This document shows, piece by piece, positions 34,240-49,095 of a stretch of 64,000 bases of DNA. The position numbers were made by a program, and so were the translations under genes. The stretch's first letter is position 1. Every line of letters begins with the position of its first letter. Location: contig JBMNGH010000005.1 in assembly GCA_050949725.1 (NCBI GenBank), forward strand, positions 105,634-169,633, read 5' to 3'. The stretch comes from JBMNGH01 sp050949725 (GTDB taxonomy: Bacteria > Bacillota > Thermosediminibacteria > Thermosediminibacterales > Tepidanaerobacteraceae). The notes beneath the pieces are model-generated. The model ran no database searches, had not been told where the DNA came from, and saw only the letters and a program-made list of their open reading frames with translations.

Positions 34240-35658
34240 TTACTTGTTGGTATCGTCTCCCTGAATCGTCTCTAAGACCTTAAACCTCTCTTGTATAATT
34301 GATTTATTCTTCCATCTACCGGAAAAGTAATATAATAGGCTAAATATTGCACTCAGAGTTGAGCTAATGGATATTGCTGCCCATATGCCGTTGCTGCCCA
34401 GTTGTGTGCTTCCAGACAAATAATAAGCAAGGGGTATCCTGATTCCCCAGAGTGATACTATCGATATGATCATTATCACAAACGTATCCCCTGCTCCTCT
34501 TATAACACCGTTTGAAACCCATAACATACTAAACGGAACATATGATAAACTGAGTATCCTCAGCATAGCTGTACCCTCTTGTAACAATGCCATTTCATCG
34601 GTAAACATTCTCAAAAGTTCCTGCGGAAAGAACCAGATTAAAATACTGGTAGTGATAGCTATAATTATGGCTATTAAGCTCGACCATTTCATCGTTTCAA
34701 TTACTCTTTTAGTCTTACCAGCTCCTATATTTTGTGCTGTAAGTGAAGATGTAGCAAGTCCGATAGACATAAAAGGCATAAATGCAAAGGAATCTATTTT
34801 ACTTGCTGCTCCCCAAGCTGCCACTATTGTTTCCCCAAACGTATTAGTTATAGACATAACAACGGTTGAACCCAAGGCTACTACTGTATGTTGTAATCCA
34901 GCTGGAAGGCCTATTTTGAAAATCTTGGAAGTCAAGTCCTTATCATATTTTAACTGACTGATTTTGATAGCCAGAAGGTGATTAGATCTGTTTAAATATC
35001 TCACGGCTAAATAAAAGGATATACCTTGTGCTACAATTGTAGCAAGAGCTGCACCGTTAACACCCATTCTGGGAATTGGACCCAATCCAAAAATAAATAT
35101 AGGATCAAGTACAATATTAATTACTGTTGTATATAACAAGAACACCAGCGGAGTTTTTGAATCTCCCAGACCTCGTAAAACGGCGCTTAAGGTATTATAA
35201 CCAAACACAAATATGAGACCTACAAAAGTAATGATTAAATAACCTGAAGCTGATTCCATGATCGCTTCCGGGGTATTCATCAAAATCAATATGGCCTTAT
35301 GGAATACAATACCTAATACAGTTAAAACTCCAGCAGCTATGCTAAGCAATAACATTGAATTGTTAATCGTTTTTTTAACCATCGTTTCATTTTTAGCACC
35401 CTTATACTGGCCAACTAAAACAGTAGTCGCCATGCTTAATCCTATTATCAATGAAACAAGTATAAAAATAATTGGAAAGCTAACTGAAACAGCTGCTAAT
35501 GAATTTGGACCCAGAAATTTACCTACCCACATGGTGTCAACTGCGTTGTAAAGAGACTGCAACAAATTACCAAGAAAAAGCGGGTACGAAAAATTGATTA
35601 AGTGCCTAGGAATGCTACCAGAAGTAAAATCGAGCATTTTAGCAGTTTTCACCCGCAT
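34240..35658 (-). CDS. MATE family multidrug efflux transporter
   Basis: A 472-residue membrane protein with 12 predicted segments in two six-helix halves. The start of each half shows the family pattern (FLGNLLQSLYNAVDTMWVGK; AGLQHTVVALGSTVVMSITN). MATE proteins expel cationic compounds in exchange for Na+ or H+. AGGTGG precedes the ATG. The MarR gene follows. Substrate unknown. Confidence 0.93.
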   Translation of the reverse strand: MRVKTAKMLDFTSGSIPRHLINFSYPLFLGNLLQSLYNAVDTMWVGKFLGPNSLAAVSVSFPIIFILVSLIIGLSMATTVLVGQYKGAKNETMVKKTINNSMLLLSIAAGVLTVLGIVFHKAILILMNTPEAIMESASGYLIITFVGLIFVFGYNTLSAVLRGLGDSKTPLVFLLYTTVINIVLDPIFIFGLGPIPRMGVNGAALATIVAQGISFYLAVRYLNRSNHLLAIKISQLKYDKDLTSKIFKIGLPAGLQHTVVALGSTVVMSITNTFGETIVAAWGAASKIDSFAFMPFMSIGLATSSLTAQNIGAGKTKRVIETMKWSSLIAIIIAITTSILIWFFPQELLRMFTDEMALLQEGTAMLRILSLSYVPFSMLWVSNGVIRGAGDTFVIMIISIVSLWGIRIPLAYYLSGSTQLGSNGIWAAISISSTLSAIFSLLYYFSGRWKNKSIIQERFKVLETIQGDDTNK

Positions 35659-35782
35659 TGGTCCACCTCCGAAAAATTGCTATAATTAAAAGCTTTATTA
35701 AAGCATTCGTTTTTATTAAATTTTGTATATTGATCTTTTCTACAATAGAAATATTTTAATCAAAAAATAATATTAAATTAAA

Positions 35783-35857
35783 TGGCTCCTCGAGTAGGAT
35801 TCGAACCTACGACCCTCCGGTTAACAGCCGGATGCTCTACCGCTGAGCTATCGAGGA
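35783..35857 (-). tRNA. tRNA-Asn (GUU)
   Basis: Cloverleaf with acceptor TCCTCGA/TCGAGGA, discriminator G, anticodon loop CTGTTAA (GTT) and encoded CCA. It is 26 bases downstream of 5S rRNA, so it ends the rRNA transcript. Confidence 0.95.
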
Positions 35858-35882
35858 ACACATTCTTGTATATATTTAATAA

Positions 35883-36001
35883 TTTCTCGGCAGTGACCTA
35901 CTCTCCCAGGGGAGTTCCCCCAGTACCATCGGCGCTGGAGGGCTTAACCTTTGTGTTCGGCATGGGAACCGGTGTTTCCCCTCCGCCATTACCACCGAGA
36001 A
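35883..36001 (-). rRNA. rrf: 5S ribosomal RNA
   Basis: About 117 bases. The ends TTTCTCGG and CCGAGAAA pair, and the internal CCCATGCCGAACAC block typical of 5S is present. Confidence 0.95.
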
Positions 36002-36144
36002 ATGTGTTGTGCGATGTATGTTGTTTGAGGTGGGATTTATTTTGATTTGCTTTAGGCTTTGCTTTTCTGTTTCCTTAATTCCCACTTCTGTCTTTTTATT
36101 TGCACCTTCAAAATTGCACAGTGAGTCGATAAGAAATATTTCTT

Positions 36145-40910
<4,766 letters not shown>

Positions 40911-41064
40911 AATCCTTTCGATAAAGTCTTTCGACTTTGTCTTTCTTTTCGCTTTACTATCCAGTCAGGCTTCTATACCTTACTCGATTCTTCGTACACC
41001 CTTTTTGAAACTCTTTGGCGTGACACTGTTCAGTTTTCAAGGATCATTAACGCCACAGTTTTAT

Positions 41065-41093
41065 ATTTTATCACTTATTTGGTGCTTTGTCAA
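41065..41093 (-). promoter_or_regulatory. rRNA operon promoter
   Basis: A perfect TTGACA (41088-41093), 17-base spacer and TAAAAT (41065-41070) lie about 155 bases before the 16S 5' end. The rest of 40911-41287 shows leader sequence and no gene. Confidence 0.82.
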
Positions 41094-41287
41094 TAATAAG
41101 TTGGAGCTTTTTTTCGTGTATTGCTACTTTCTTTAGAGCGTGCTCCGGCTGTGACGCTTTTGTATATTACCATACATGCTTATATGTTTTCAAGTATTCT
41201 AAATCCGTATATTTTGTGTTTGTTCCGAAATATTCACCTGTATTCGACATTAATCTCGCTTATACTCGTTTTTGTTACATATTTAAC

Positions 41288-42763
41288 CTAATCCTTGGGC
41301 CGCATCGTTGGGAATAATATTACATCCCTTATCGAATATGAATCTGTCATAAGCATGACAAGTCTGTCTATACCTATTCCCAAACCTCCTGTAGGCGGCA
41401 TACCATATTCTAGTGCTGTTATAAAATCCTCGTCATACATATGGGCTTCTTCATCTCCTGCTTCTCTTTCCTTCAATTGGTTTAAAAATCTATCCTTTTG
41501 GTCTATTGGGTCATTAAGCTCAGAAAACGCATTTGCTATTTCGCGGCCCATAATAAAGGCCTCGAACCTATATGTAAGGTTTGGATTTTCCTCCTTCTTT
41601 TTTGCAAGGGGCGAAATTTCTATAGGATAATCAAGAATAAATGTCGGTTGGATTAGATTCGATTCCACCTTTTCCTCAAAAACAGCATTCAGGATTTTAC
41701 CTATAGAGTCATTCTCACTAACTTCTTCTATGTTGAGACTCTTTGCCGCTCTATAGGCCTCCTCTGAAGTCTTGATTTTGGTAAAATCTATGTCTGTGTA
41801 CACTTTAACGGCATCCATAAGAGTAAGCCTTTTCCACGGTGGTGTTAAATCAATCTCTTCGTTTTGATACATTGTCTTTGTGGTCCCTAAGACTTGTTGT
41901 GCCACATGTGCAATCAAGTCTTCGGTAAGATGCATCATGTCATTATAATCTGCATATGCTTGATACAGTTCAATCATGGTGAACTCCGGATTATGCTTAA
42001 TTGATATACCTTCATTCCTGAAATCTTTACCTATTTCGTATACCCTTTCAAAACCGCCTACTATTAACCTCTTCAGGTACAATTCTGTCGCAATCCTTAA
42101 ATACAGATCAATGTCAAGTGCGTTGTGGTGAGTAATAAATGGCCTGGCAGCTGCTCCTCCTGCTAGTGGTGATAGGACCGGTGTCTCAACTTCTAAGAAA
42201 CCCTTCTCGTTTAAATAGCTTCTCATTGAGTTTATCATTTTGCTTCTGATAATAAATGTTTCCTTCACATCAGGATTCACAATCAGATCAAGGTATCTCT
42301 GTCTATACCTTATCTCAACATCTTTTAAACCATGCCATTTTTCCGGAAGCGGTTTCAAAGACTTAGCAAGCACAGTAATATCTGCTAAGAAAACGGATAT
42401 CTCACCTTTGTGAGTCTTGAATACCTCACCTGCCACCCCTACAATATCACCAATGTCGAGCAACTTAAAAATTCTAAAAATTCGTTCATTTACATTGTCC
42501 TTCTTTATATAAATCTGTATCCTACCTTGCTGATCCTGCAAATCAAAAAAAGCTGCTTTCCCATGACCTCGTATTGCCATAACCCTTCCGGCTACCTTAA
42601 CAGACTCGCCATTAAGCTGTTCGAATCCTTCCTTTATATCTTGTGAATTATGAGTGGTGCTGTACTTCTTGCCATATGGGTTTACATCCATTTGACGAAG
42701 CTCCTGCAGCTTCTTAAGGCGGGCTTGTATTATATCATTTACATCTGCATCGACTTTATCCAT
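41288..42763 (-). CDS. lysS: lysyl-tRNA synthetase, class II
   Basis: Charges tRNA-Lys. The 491-residue protein has the N-terminal OB-fold for the anticodon (VAGRVMAIRGHGKAAFFDLQ) and the class II core: motif 2 with FRNEGISIKHNPEFTMIELY, and motif 3 with GGLGIGIDRLVMLMTD near the end. It follows greA by 19 bases, the arrangement of many Firmicutes. Confidence 0.98.
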   Translation of the reverse strand: MDKVDADVNDIIQARLKKLQELRQMDVNPYGKKYSTTHNSQDIKEGFEQLNGESVKVAGRVMAIRGHGKAAFFDLQDQQGRIQIYIKKDNVNERIFRIFKLLDIGDIVGVAGEVFKTHKGEISVFLADITVLAKSLKPLPEKWHGLKDVEIRYRQRYLDLIVNPDVKETFIIRSKMINSMRSYLNEKGFLEVETPVLSPLAGGAAARPFITHHNALDIDLYLRIATELYLKRLIVGGFERVYEIGKDFRNEGISIKHNPEFTMIELYQAYADYNDMMHLTEDLIAHVAQQVLGTTKTMYQNEEIDLTPPWKRLTLMDAVKVYTDIDFTKIKTSEEAYRAAKSLNIEEVSENDSIGKILNAVFEEKVESNLIQPTFILDYPIEISPLAKKKEENPNLTYRFEAFIMGREIANAFSELNDPIDQKDRFLNQLKEREAGDEEAHMYDEDFITALEYGMPPTGGLGIGIDRLVMLMTDSYSIRDVILFPTMRPKD

Positions 42764-42782
42764 TTAGAAAACCTCCGTTTGA

Positions 42783-43262
42783 TTATTTCATTATATCAAT
42801 GATCTCATACCTTATTATTCCTGCAGGAACCTTAATCTCTACTACAGACCCTTTTTTCTCTCCTATCAATGCTTTTCCCACAGGTGATTCATTTGAAATT
42901 TTAAATTCCACCGGATTAGCCTCGGCGGAACCAACAATTGTATATTCTATTATATCACCTGTTTCGAGATCTTTTAACCTTATTTTTGAGCCTATACTCA
43001 CCACTTCAGTGGAAATATCAACCTCATCAATAAGCTTAACATTCCTCAACTTATCTTCGAGTAAAGCAATCCTACCTTCTACAAATGCCTGTTCGTTTTT
43101 TGCTTCGTCATACTCAGAATTCTCACTGATATCCCCAAAAGCTATTGCCTGTTTGATTCTTGCAGCTATTTCTCTACGTTTTACACTTTTTAAAAATTCG
43201 AGTTCTTCCTCCAGTTTTTTTAAACCTGCCTGGGTGAGTACGACCTCTTTTCTAGCCATCAA
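42783..43262 (-). CDS. greA: transcription elongation factor GreA
   Basis: GreA enters the RNA polymerase secondary channel and stimulates cleavage of backtracked RNA. The 159-residue protein has the coiled-coil N-terminus (LTQAGLKKLEEELEFLKSVK) with the acidic tip DISENSEYDEAKNEQ and the C-terminal FKBP-like domain (NESPVGKALIGEKKGSVVEI). First gene of greA-lysS. Confidence 0.97.
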   Translation of the reverse strand: MMARKEVVLTQAGLKKLEEELEFLKSVKRREIAARIKQAIAFGDISENSEYDEAKNEQAFVEGRIALLEDKLRNVKLIDEVDISTEVVSIGSKIRLKDLETGDIIEYTIVGSAEANPVEFKISNESPVGKALIGEKKGSVVEIKVPAGIIRYEIIDIMK

Positions 43263-43426
43263 TTTTTCTCCCCTCTAAGTGTTTTGCCAAAATTGTGTAT
43301 CCCTAATATATGCCGTTGGTTAAGTTCTTATTCAAGAAAAAATTGTATACAAGACTACCTCAAATCCAGAACAAGCACTAATGTATAGCCATCAGTGCTT
43401 GATAATCCTATTATTTACTTCTTGAT

Positions 43427-43455
43427 ATTATAATTCAGTGGTGCGGTTCTGTCAA
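43427..43455 (-). promoter_or_regulatory. greA-lysS promoter
   Basis: TTGACA (43450-43455) and TATAAT (43427-43432) with a 17-base spacer. The -35 box borders the IS end, so an insertion may have altered the sequences upstream of it. Confidence 0.78.
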
Positions 43456-43461
43456 GAATTT

Positions 43462-45131
43462 TCTCATTTTAGTGATAGTTATTCTGTGATAATGTCATAT
43501 TGAATTTATTCTGATAAAATGTCAGGTATGAGGAAGGAAGTTTTTCAACATGACTCAAAAAGAAATAACTCGTCTTAGGGTTATCAATCAAACTATCGAT
43601 AAGGTGATTTACCATCAGAGAAGCTGCTGAACTTATCAACCTCAGTGAACGCCAAGTGATTAGGTTAAAAAAAAGGGAGTGGTGGAAGAAGGGCCTGCGT
43701 TTCATTATTCATAAAAATCGAGGTCGTAAGCCAGCACATGCAATCCCTGATGACATTCAAAAACAAATCATCGATCTGAAAAATCTCAAAATATCAGGAA
43801 GCTAATTTCTCTCATTTCCAGGAGTTGCTTCAAGAATATGAAGGTATTTGTATTGGCTACTCCACTGTTTATCGGATATTAAGTCAGGCAGGATTGACTA
43901 GCCCAAAGAAGCATCGTAAGAAAAAGTTTTCATCACAGGCGAAAAAGAAAACCACAGGAAGGAATGCTTGTGCAGATAGATGCTTCTCCATTCCCTTGGA
44001 TCATTGGAGGAGAGCGATTCTCGTTACATGGAGCTATCGATGATGCTACAGGCAAGATCCTCGCTCTGTTCTTTGCTAAGAATGAATGTCTTGAAGGATA
44101 TTTTCAGATTATACGTCAAATTATCAATCTCTATGGAATTCCCATGAGTATTTATTGTGACTGTCACACCATCTTCTTATCCCCTAATTATGGTAAGTTG
44201 ACTATAGATGAGCAATTGCAAGGTAAACAGGTAAATCTTACTCAATTTGGGAAAGCCATGAGCGAGTTAGGCAATTAGCGTAATCAAAGCAAAAACTCCT
44301 CAAGCCAAGGGGGCGCATTGAACGATTATGGGAAACTCTACAAAGCAGACTACCCGTTTGAGTTTAAGCTTCCGTGGAATTTAATACCATCGAAGCTGCT
44401 AATGATTTTTTGGCTCAGTTTATTTCTGCTTACAATGATAAATTTAGTGTTTGAACCTGAAAATCCTTTACCTGCCTTTAGGCCTCTTGATCCCGGTATT
44501 GCACTTGATTATGTCTTATGCGTTAAGGAAGAACGTACTGTTATTGAAGATGGCGCTTTTTCTTACAAGGGAAAGTATTATCAGCTTGTAACAGATGGCA
44601 AAAGGGAAATAATGCCTAAAACTAAAATCATGGTCTTGAGCAGCTCCAGAATAGGTATTAAGGCTTCATATGATGGTGTGATATATGATACTTTAGTTCT
44701 CGAAGAGCGCCCGAAAAAGAAGGCTTTAAAGCTTTCAAAAGAGCAATCACAAAAAGCGCACCCCTGTAAAGCCTGCTGCCGAGCATCCGTGGCGCAATGT
44801 GACAAAAAGGAAGCCCAATTTCGTGTATGAAGAAACTGACCGAGAAATCCTTGAAATGCTCAATCAGCTCTTTAATTCTACACGAGCATGGGCATAAGCA
44901 AAAGAAGAATTTCGTTGTTTTTATCATACCGCTTTTGATGAATATTATCAATGGCTTATTTTCACATGCTCTTTTTTTTCTCTGCCGTCAAGTCCTTGCA
45001 GAATGAGTTTGTCTTTTTTTGCTTTTTGCTTTTGATTGTCGTTTTAAAAAACAATATTTATATGTCAAAGGTGACATTTTCACTGAATAAAAAGTTATGC
45101 TTTTTAGGTGACATTTTCAAAGACTATTTGA
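43462..45131 (+). mobile_element. broken IS1202/ISNCY-like insertion sequence
   Basis: The left end has two spaced motifs (CTGTGATAATGTCA at about 43484 and CTGATAAAATGTCA at about 43513). The right end has inverse motifs (GGTGACATTTTCACTG at about 45069 and GGTGACATTTTCAAAG at about 45108). Between them is one frameshifted transposase. The repeated GATAAAATGTCA units are likely transposase-binding sites. Confidence 0.72.
43551..44896 (+). pseudogene. IS1202/ISNCY family transposase, multiply frameshifted
   Basis: Read across several frames it gives a normal transposase: MTQKEITRLRVINQTIDK, a helix-turn-helix (REAAELINLSERQVIRLKK), then GYSTVYRILSQAGLTSPKKH, the DDE core beginning MLVQIDASPFPWIIGGERFS and GAIDDATGKILALFFAKNEC, and a C-terminal beta domain with FSYKGKYYQLVTDGK. 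At least four shifts or stops interrupt it (near 43617, 43800, 43960, 44280 and 44350). It cannot make an active protein. The later frames that look open are parts of this gene. Confidence 0.82.
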
Positions 45132-45235
45132 CAGAATTTTCTCATTTTAGTTGTAGTTATTCTGTGATAATGGCATGTTGAAATTATTCTTGTAAAATGT
45201 CACATATGGGAGAGGAGATTTTAATGAGACTCTAA
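45132..45235 (+). repeat. extra left end of the same IS, direct repeat
   Basis: About 85 bases starting GAATTTTCTCATTTTAG repeat the left end at 43455-43540 in the same direction with around 80 percent identity, including both ATGTCA motifs. It abuts the end of argH. This may be the trace of a second element mostly deleted, leaving argH fused to an IS end. Confidence 0.65.
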
Positions 45236-46555
45236 TTACAAGATATTTCGTTTTCTTACACTCATCATCGGTGAACAATCAATGTCTTTTTTCTCAAAAA
45301 GATTTGAAAACTGTTTTAAGCTCTGATAAAGTTAATTCCTTTAGTTTCTTATTGTTTTCAATGCAGTAAGAAACCATTTTCCCCACTACCTCATGTGCTT
45401 CTCTAAAAGGCATACCTTTTTATAACAAGATATTCAGCATAATCGGTTGCATCAGCAAAAACTGTTTTCAACCGCACTAAGCATGTTGTCTTTTTTTATT
45501 TGCATGCTGGAAATTAGGGGGGGAAGTATTTCAAGACATGTCTTAATTGTTTTTGCCGTATCAAAAAGCACTTCCTTATCTTCCTGCATATCCCTGTTAT
45601 ATGTAAGGGGTAATGCTTTCATAAGTGTGAGAATGGCCATCAGATTTCCGAACACCCTGCCGGATTTGCCGCGGAGCAACTCAGGTACATCCGGATTTTT
45701 TTTCTGCGGCATAATACTGCTTCCAGTTGCAAAAGCATCATCCAACTCAATAAACCCGAATTCCTCAGTGTTCCACAATACCAATTCTTCAGCAAGTCTT
45801 GACACATGAACCATTAAAATGCTACAACATGAAATAAACTCAATGACAAAATCCCGGTCACTTATTGCATCCATTGTGTTTTCATACACTTGTGAAAACC
45901 TTAGGAGCCGTCTCGTATATTCCTTATTTACCGGCAATGTTGTGCCTGCAAGTGCACACGCGCCTAAAGGCATTATATCAGCGCCTTTTTTTGCAGAGAG
46001 AAATCTAAATTTATCTCTCTCAAACATATGATAGTACGCCTTCAGATGATGAGAAAGTGTAACAGGCTGCGCCTTTTGTAGGTGGGTATAGCCAGGCATT
46101 ATAGTCTCTTCGTGCTCTTTTGCCAATAGTAAGAGTGCTTCCTGTAATTTTATGATGAGTGGAATAACGCGGTCTATTTCAGCCTTGACATAAAGATGCA
46201 TATCAAGGGCAATTTGGTCATTCCTACTTCTGGCAGAGTGTAGCTTTCCCGCAACAGAACCTATCTTTTGGGTTAGTCTGTTTTCTATGTGCATATGAAT
46301 GTCTTCCAGTTCCTTGCAAAATTTAAACCTTCCATCTTCAATTTCGAGTTTTATTTCCGATAGGCCACAAATTAAGCTATCGGCTTCCTTCTTTGAAATA
46401 ATTCCGTTCTCTGCAAGCATTTTTACATGTGCTATACTTCCCGCAATATCCTCTTGATAGAGCTGTTTATCTATATCAATAGATGAAGTAAAATCCTCTA
46501 CTATTTTCTCTGTTTTCTTCCCAAATCGCCCGCCCCAAAGTTTTGAAGTCAACAT
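45236..46555 (-). pseudogene. argH: argininosuccinate lyase, three frameshifts near the 3' end
   Basis: ArgH splits argininosuccinate into arginine and fumarate. The main frame (45452-46555) is intact for 367 residues, with KLWGGRFGKKTEKIVEDF at the start and the signature GSSIMPQKKNPDVPE, but stops early. The missing tail is present in other frames down to a TAA at 45236-45238: ADATDYAEYLVIKR, then GMPFREAHEVVGKMVSYC, then FSNLFEKKDIDCSPMMS. Each shift is at a short homopolymer (45457-45461, 45417-45421, 45314-45317). Either sequencing errors or true decay beside an IS. The catalytic residues are upstream of the shifts. Confidence 0.85.
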
Positions 46556-46607
46556 AATCCCTCCGAAAATTTCTTACAATACACCAATCTCTACTTTAAT
46601 CCATTTA

Positions 46608-47807
46608 TCACTTTAATCCGTTTATCATCGAATTTACCTTTGTAGGCAACCCCCACAGTGTAATGAAGCCTTTCGCACTTGAATAATCAAAATTATCCTC
46701 TGAATCGCCGCCATAGGTTGCTAGATTTATGTTATACAAGGAATTATCGGACATTCTACCTACAATCGTTGCATTTCCTTTAATTAGTTTTACCCTGATA
46801 TTTCCATTTACTACTTCCTGTGTTTTATCTATAAAGGCATCGAGTGCTTCTTTTAAAGGTGAAAACCAAAGCCCGTCGTAAAGCAGATCAGCATATTTTT
46901 GTTCAACAACCGTCTTGAATCGGAGCATATCCTTTGTCAAAACCAAGTCTTCCAAAGCTTTATGTGCTTTTATAAGTAACAGAGAAGCCGGACACTCATA
47001 CACTTCTCTTGACTTTATTCCTATTAAACGGTTTTCGATATGATCTATTCGCCCGAATCCGTTCTGGCCGACAATTTTATTTAATTCTTGTATCATTTTA
47101 ACTGGATGCATTTCCTCGCCGTTTATCGCAACTGGTATACCTTTTTTGAAGGTTATCTGTATGTATGTCGGTTCATCCGGTGCTTTTTCTGGAGCAACCG
47201 TCCACTCAAAGGCATCCTCAGGTGGTTCTGACCAAGGATTTTCAAGCATTCCGCATTCTATACACCTGCCCCACAAATTTGCATCAATGCTATACGGATT
47301 TTCCTTTTGAATAGGAACTGGGATATGATTTTTGATCGCATAGTCAATTTCATCTTCTCTCGACATCGGCCATTCACGAACAGGTGCGATAATTTGCAAA
47401 TTAGGGGCTAGTGCTGTAACTGATACATCAAACCTCACCTGATCATTTCCTTTGCCGGTACAACCGTGAGCAACCGCAAATGCCCCCTCCTCTTTTGCAA
47501 GATCAACTAGCAACTTGGAGATCAGAGGCCGGGAAAGCGCTGCGCTTAATGGATATACCCCCTCGTAAAGGGCATTTGCCTTTAAGGCAGGAAAAACATA
47601 GTTTATTATGAAATCCTCTTTCGCATCTACCATGTGTGATTTTATTGCGCCTATCTTTGTCGCCTTATTTTTAATAAACTCTGTATCCTTTCCCTCTCCT
47701 ACATCTGCACACAGGGCTATAACTTGACTGTCATATTTTTCTTTAAGCCATTTTATAGCAACAGAAGTATCTAATCCTCCCGAGTAAGCAAGTATGATTT
47801 TTTTCAT
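46608..47807 (-). CDS. argG: argininosuccinate synthase
   Basis: Joins citrulline and aspartate using ATP. The 399-residue protein has the ATP-pyrophosphatase loop AYSGGLDTSVAI at residues 6-17 and the family blocks GCTGKGNDQVRFDV and SIDANLWGRCIECG. AGGAGG precedes the ATG. It is intact, unlike the neighbouring argF and argH, with which it forms an argF-argG-argH series. Confidence 0.97.
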   Translation of the reverse strand: MKKIILAYSGGLDTSVAIKWLKEKYDSQVIALCADVGEGKDTEFIKNKATKIGAIKSHMVDAKEDFIINYVFPALKANALYEGVYPLSAALSRPLISKLLVDLAKEEGAFAVAHGCTGKGNDQVRFDVSVTALAPNLQIIAPVREWPMSREDEIDYAIKNHIPVPIQKENPYSIDANLWGRCIECGMLENPWSEPPEDAFEWTVAPEKAPDEPTYIQITFKKGIPVAINGEEMHPVKMIQELNKIVGQNGFGRIDHIENRLIGIKSREVYECPASLLLIKAHKALEDLVLTKDMLRFKTVVEQKYADLLYDGLWFSPLKEALDAFIDKTQEVVNGNIRVKLIKGNATIVGRMSDNSLYNINLATYGGDSEDNFDYSSAKGFITLWGLPTKVNSMINGLK

Positions 47808-47864
47808 TGATAGTCCTCCTTAATTACAAGTTAGCTGGATCATTTGATAATTAATAGACAAGTT

Positions 47865-48831
47865 TTATCCCATTATTAACGAAAGAATTGCCTTTTGAAC
47901 GTGAAGTCTGTTTTCAGCCTCATCAAATACAACTGAATGAGGCCCCTCAATTACTTCATTTGTTATTTCTTCACCCCTGTGTGCCGGGAGGCAGTGCATA
48001 ACCATGACGTCATCAGAAGCCACTTTGAGCAACTCATCATTGACCTGGTACCTTTTAAATACCTTTAACCTGTCGATTTGTTCGCTCTCATGCCCCATAC
48101 TTGCCCAGACATCGGTATATACGATGTCGGCATCCTTTGCAGCTACAAATATGTCATCGGTTATCGTGATTTTGGCACCGGTTAACTTAGCACAAGAATT
48201 TGCCTTTTCCATAACGTCTTGCTGTGGCTGATAGCCTTTTGGAGAAGCAATGGCTATATCCATGCCCACTTTTGTGCACGCGAAGAGGAGGGAATTCGCC
48301 ATATTATATTTCCCATCACCGATAAATGCCATTTTGAGGCCAGTCAGTTTGTTCTTTTTCTCATATACTGTAAACAGATCAGCCAAAGCCTGGCACGGGT
48401 GGACAATAGTCGGTTAACCCGTTTATAACAGGTATATCCGCATATTCTGAAAGCGCTTCCACATCTTTGTGGCTATATGCCCTAATCATGATAGCATCAA
48501 GATATCTTGATAGAACTCTGGCGGTATCAGAAACAGGTTCCCCTCTTCCCAACTGTAGATCCTGTTTGCTCAAAAAAAGACCATAGCCACCCAACTGCCA
48601 TATTGCCACCTCAAAGGACACCCTGGTCCTTGTCGATGATTTTTCAAAAACGAGACCGAGTGTTTTTCCCTTAAGCGGCTTGTATTCAGCACCTAGATTT
48701 TTCATTGTCTTCAGTTTTTCAGTTACCTTGAATATTTCCGTTATTTCCTGTGGTGTGAGATCATATATACTCAAAAGGCTTTTTCCTTTCAAGCTGCTAT
48801 TCTCAATATCGTGATATGGTTTAACGCCCAT
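47865..48831 (-). pseudogene. argF: ornithine carbamoyltransferase, one frameshift
   Basis: ArgF makes citrulline from ornithine and carbamoyl phosphate. The N-terminal half (48379-48831) has the carbamoyl-phosphate loop SSTRTRVSFE. The C-terminal half (47865-48386) has the ornithine motif HCLPAHRGEEIT. The two overlap in different frames; the join should read GLTDYCHPCQALADLF. One extra C in the CCACCC run near 48397-48404 explains the shift. A sequencing error is possible. If real, arginine synthesis by this copy is lost. Confidence 0.88.
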
Positions 48832-48863
48832 AATCTGTTCCCCCTACGGATTCTTTTTTTGTA

Positions 48864-48892
48864 ATTATACATCTATATGTATAATTATGCAA
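48864..48892 (-). promoter_or_regulatory. argF promoter with ArgR-type operator
   Basis: TTGCAT (48887-48892), a 17-base spacer and TATAAT (48864-48869) form the promoter. Two palindromic AT-rich strings, TTGCATAATTATACATA and GATGTATAATTACA, overlap it and match the ARG-box style (TGxATAATTATxCA). Arginine-dependent repression is inferred. Confidence 0.6.
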
Positions 48893-48951
48893 TAGTTTTA
48901 TTAAAATTTTTTTGGGGAATTTTAAAGTATTTTTTTACAGTAATAAAATAT

Positions 48952-49024
48952 AAAAAAAACAGCAATCTCACATCTTGTATCGAAAAAGCATATTTCTTAA
49001 CAAGACTTGAGAAAGCTGTCTTTT
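48952..49024 (-). terminator. terminator of the gcv-trxB operon
   Basis: GACAGCTTTCTCAAGTCTTG and CAAGATGTGAGATTGCTG form a long imperfect stem, followed by TTTTTTTTATATT on the minus strand. Confidence 0.7.
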
Positions 49025-49095
49025 TATTAGCAAAAATTATTTTGTCGAAATAAGATTTGCTTCATGTTCTTCATTATTGTAAAGATAAACCTTTT

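Noticed and set aside
44318..44830. Independent 170-residue gene
   Set aside because: It is the C-terminal part of the frameshifted IS1202-like transposase in another frame.
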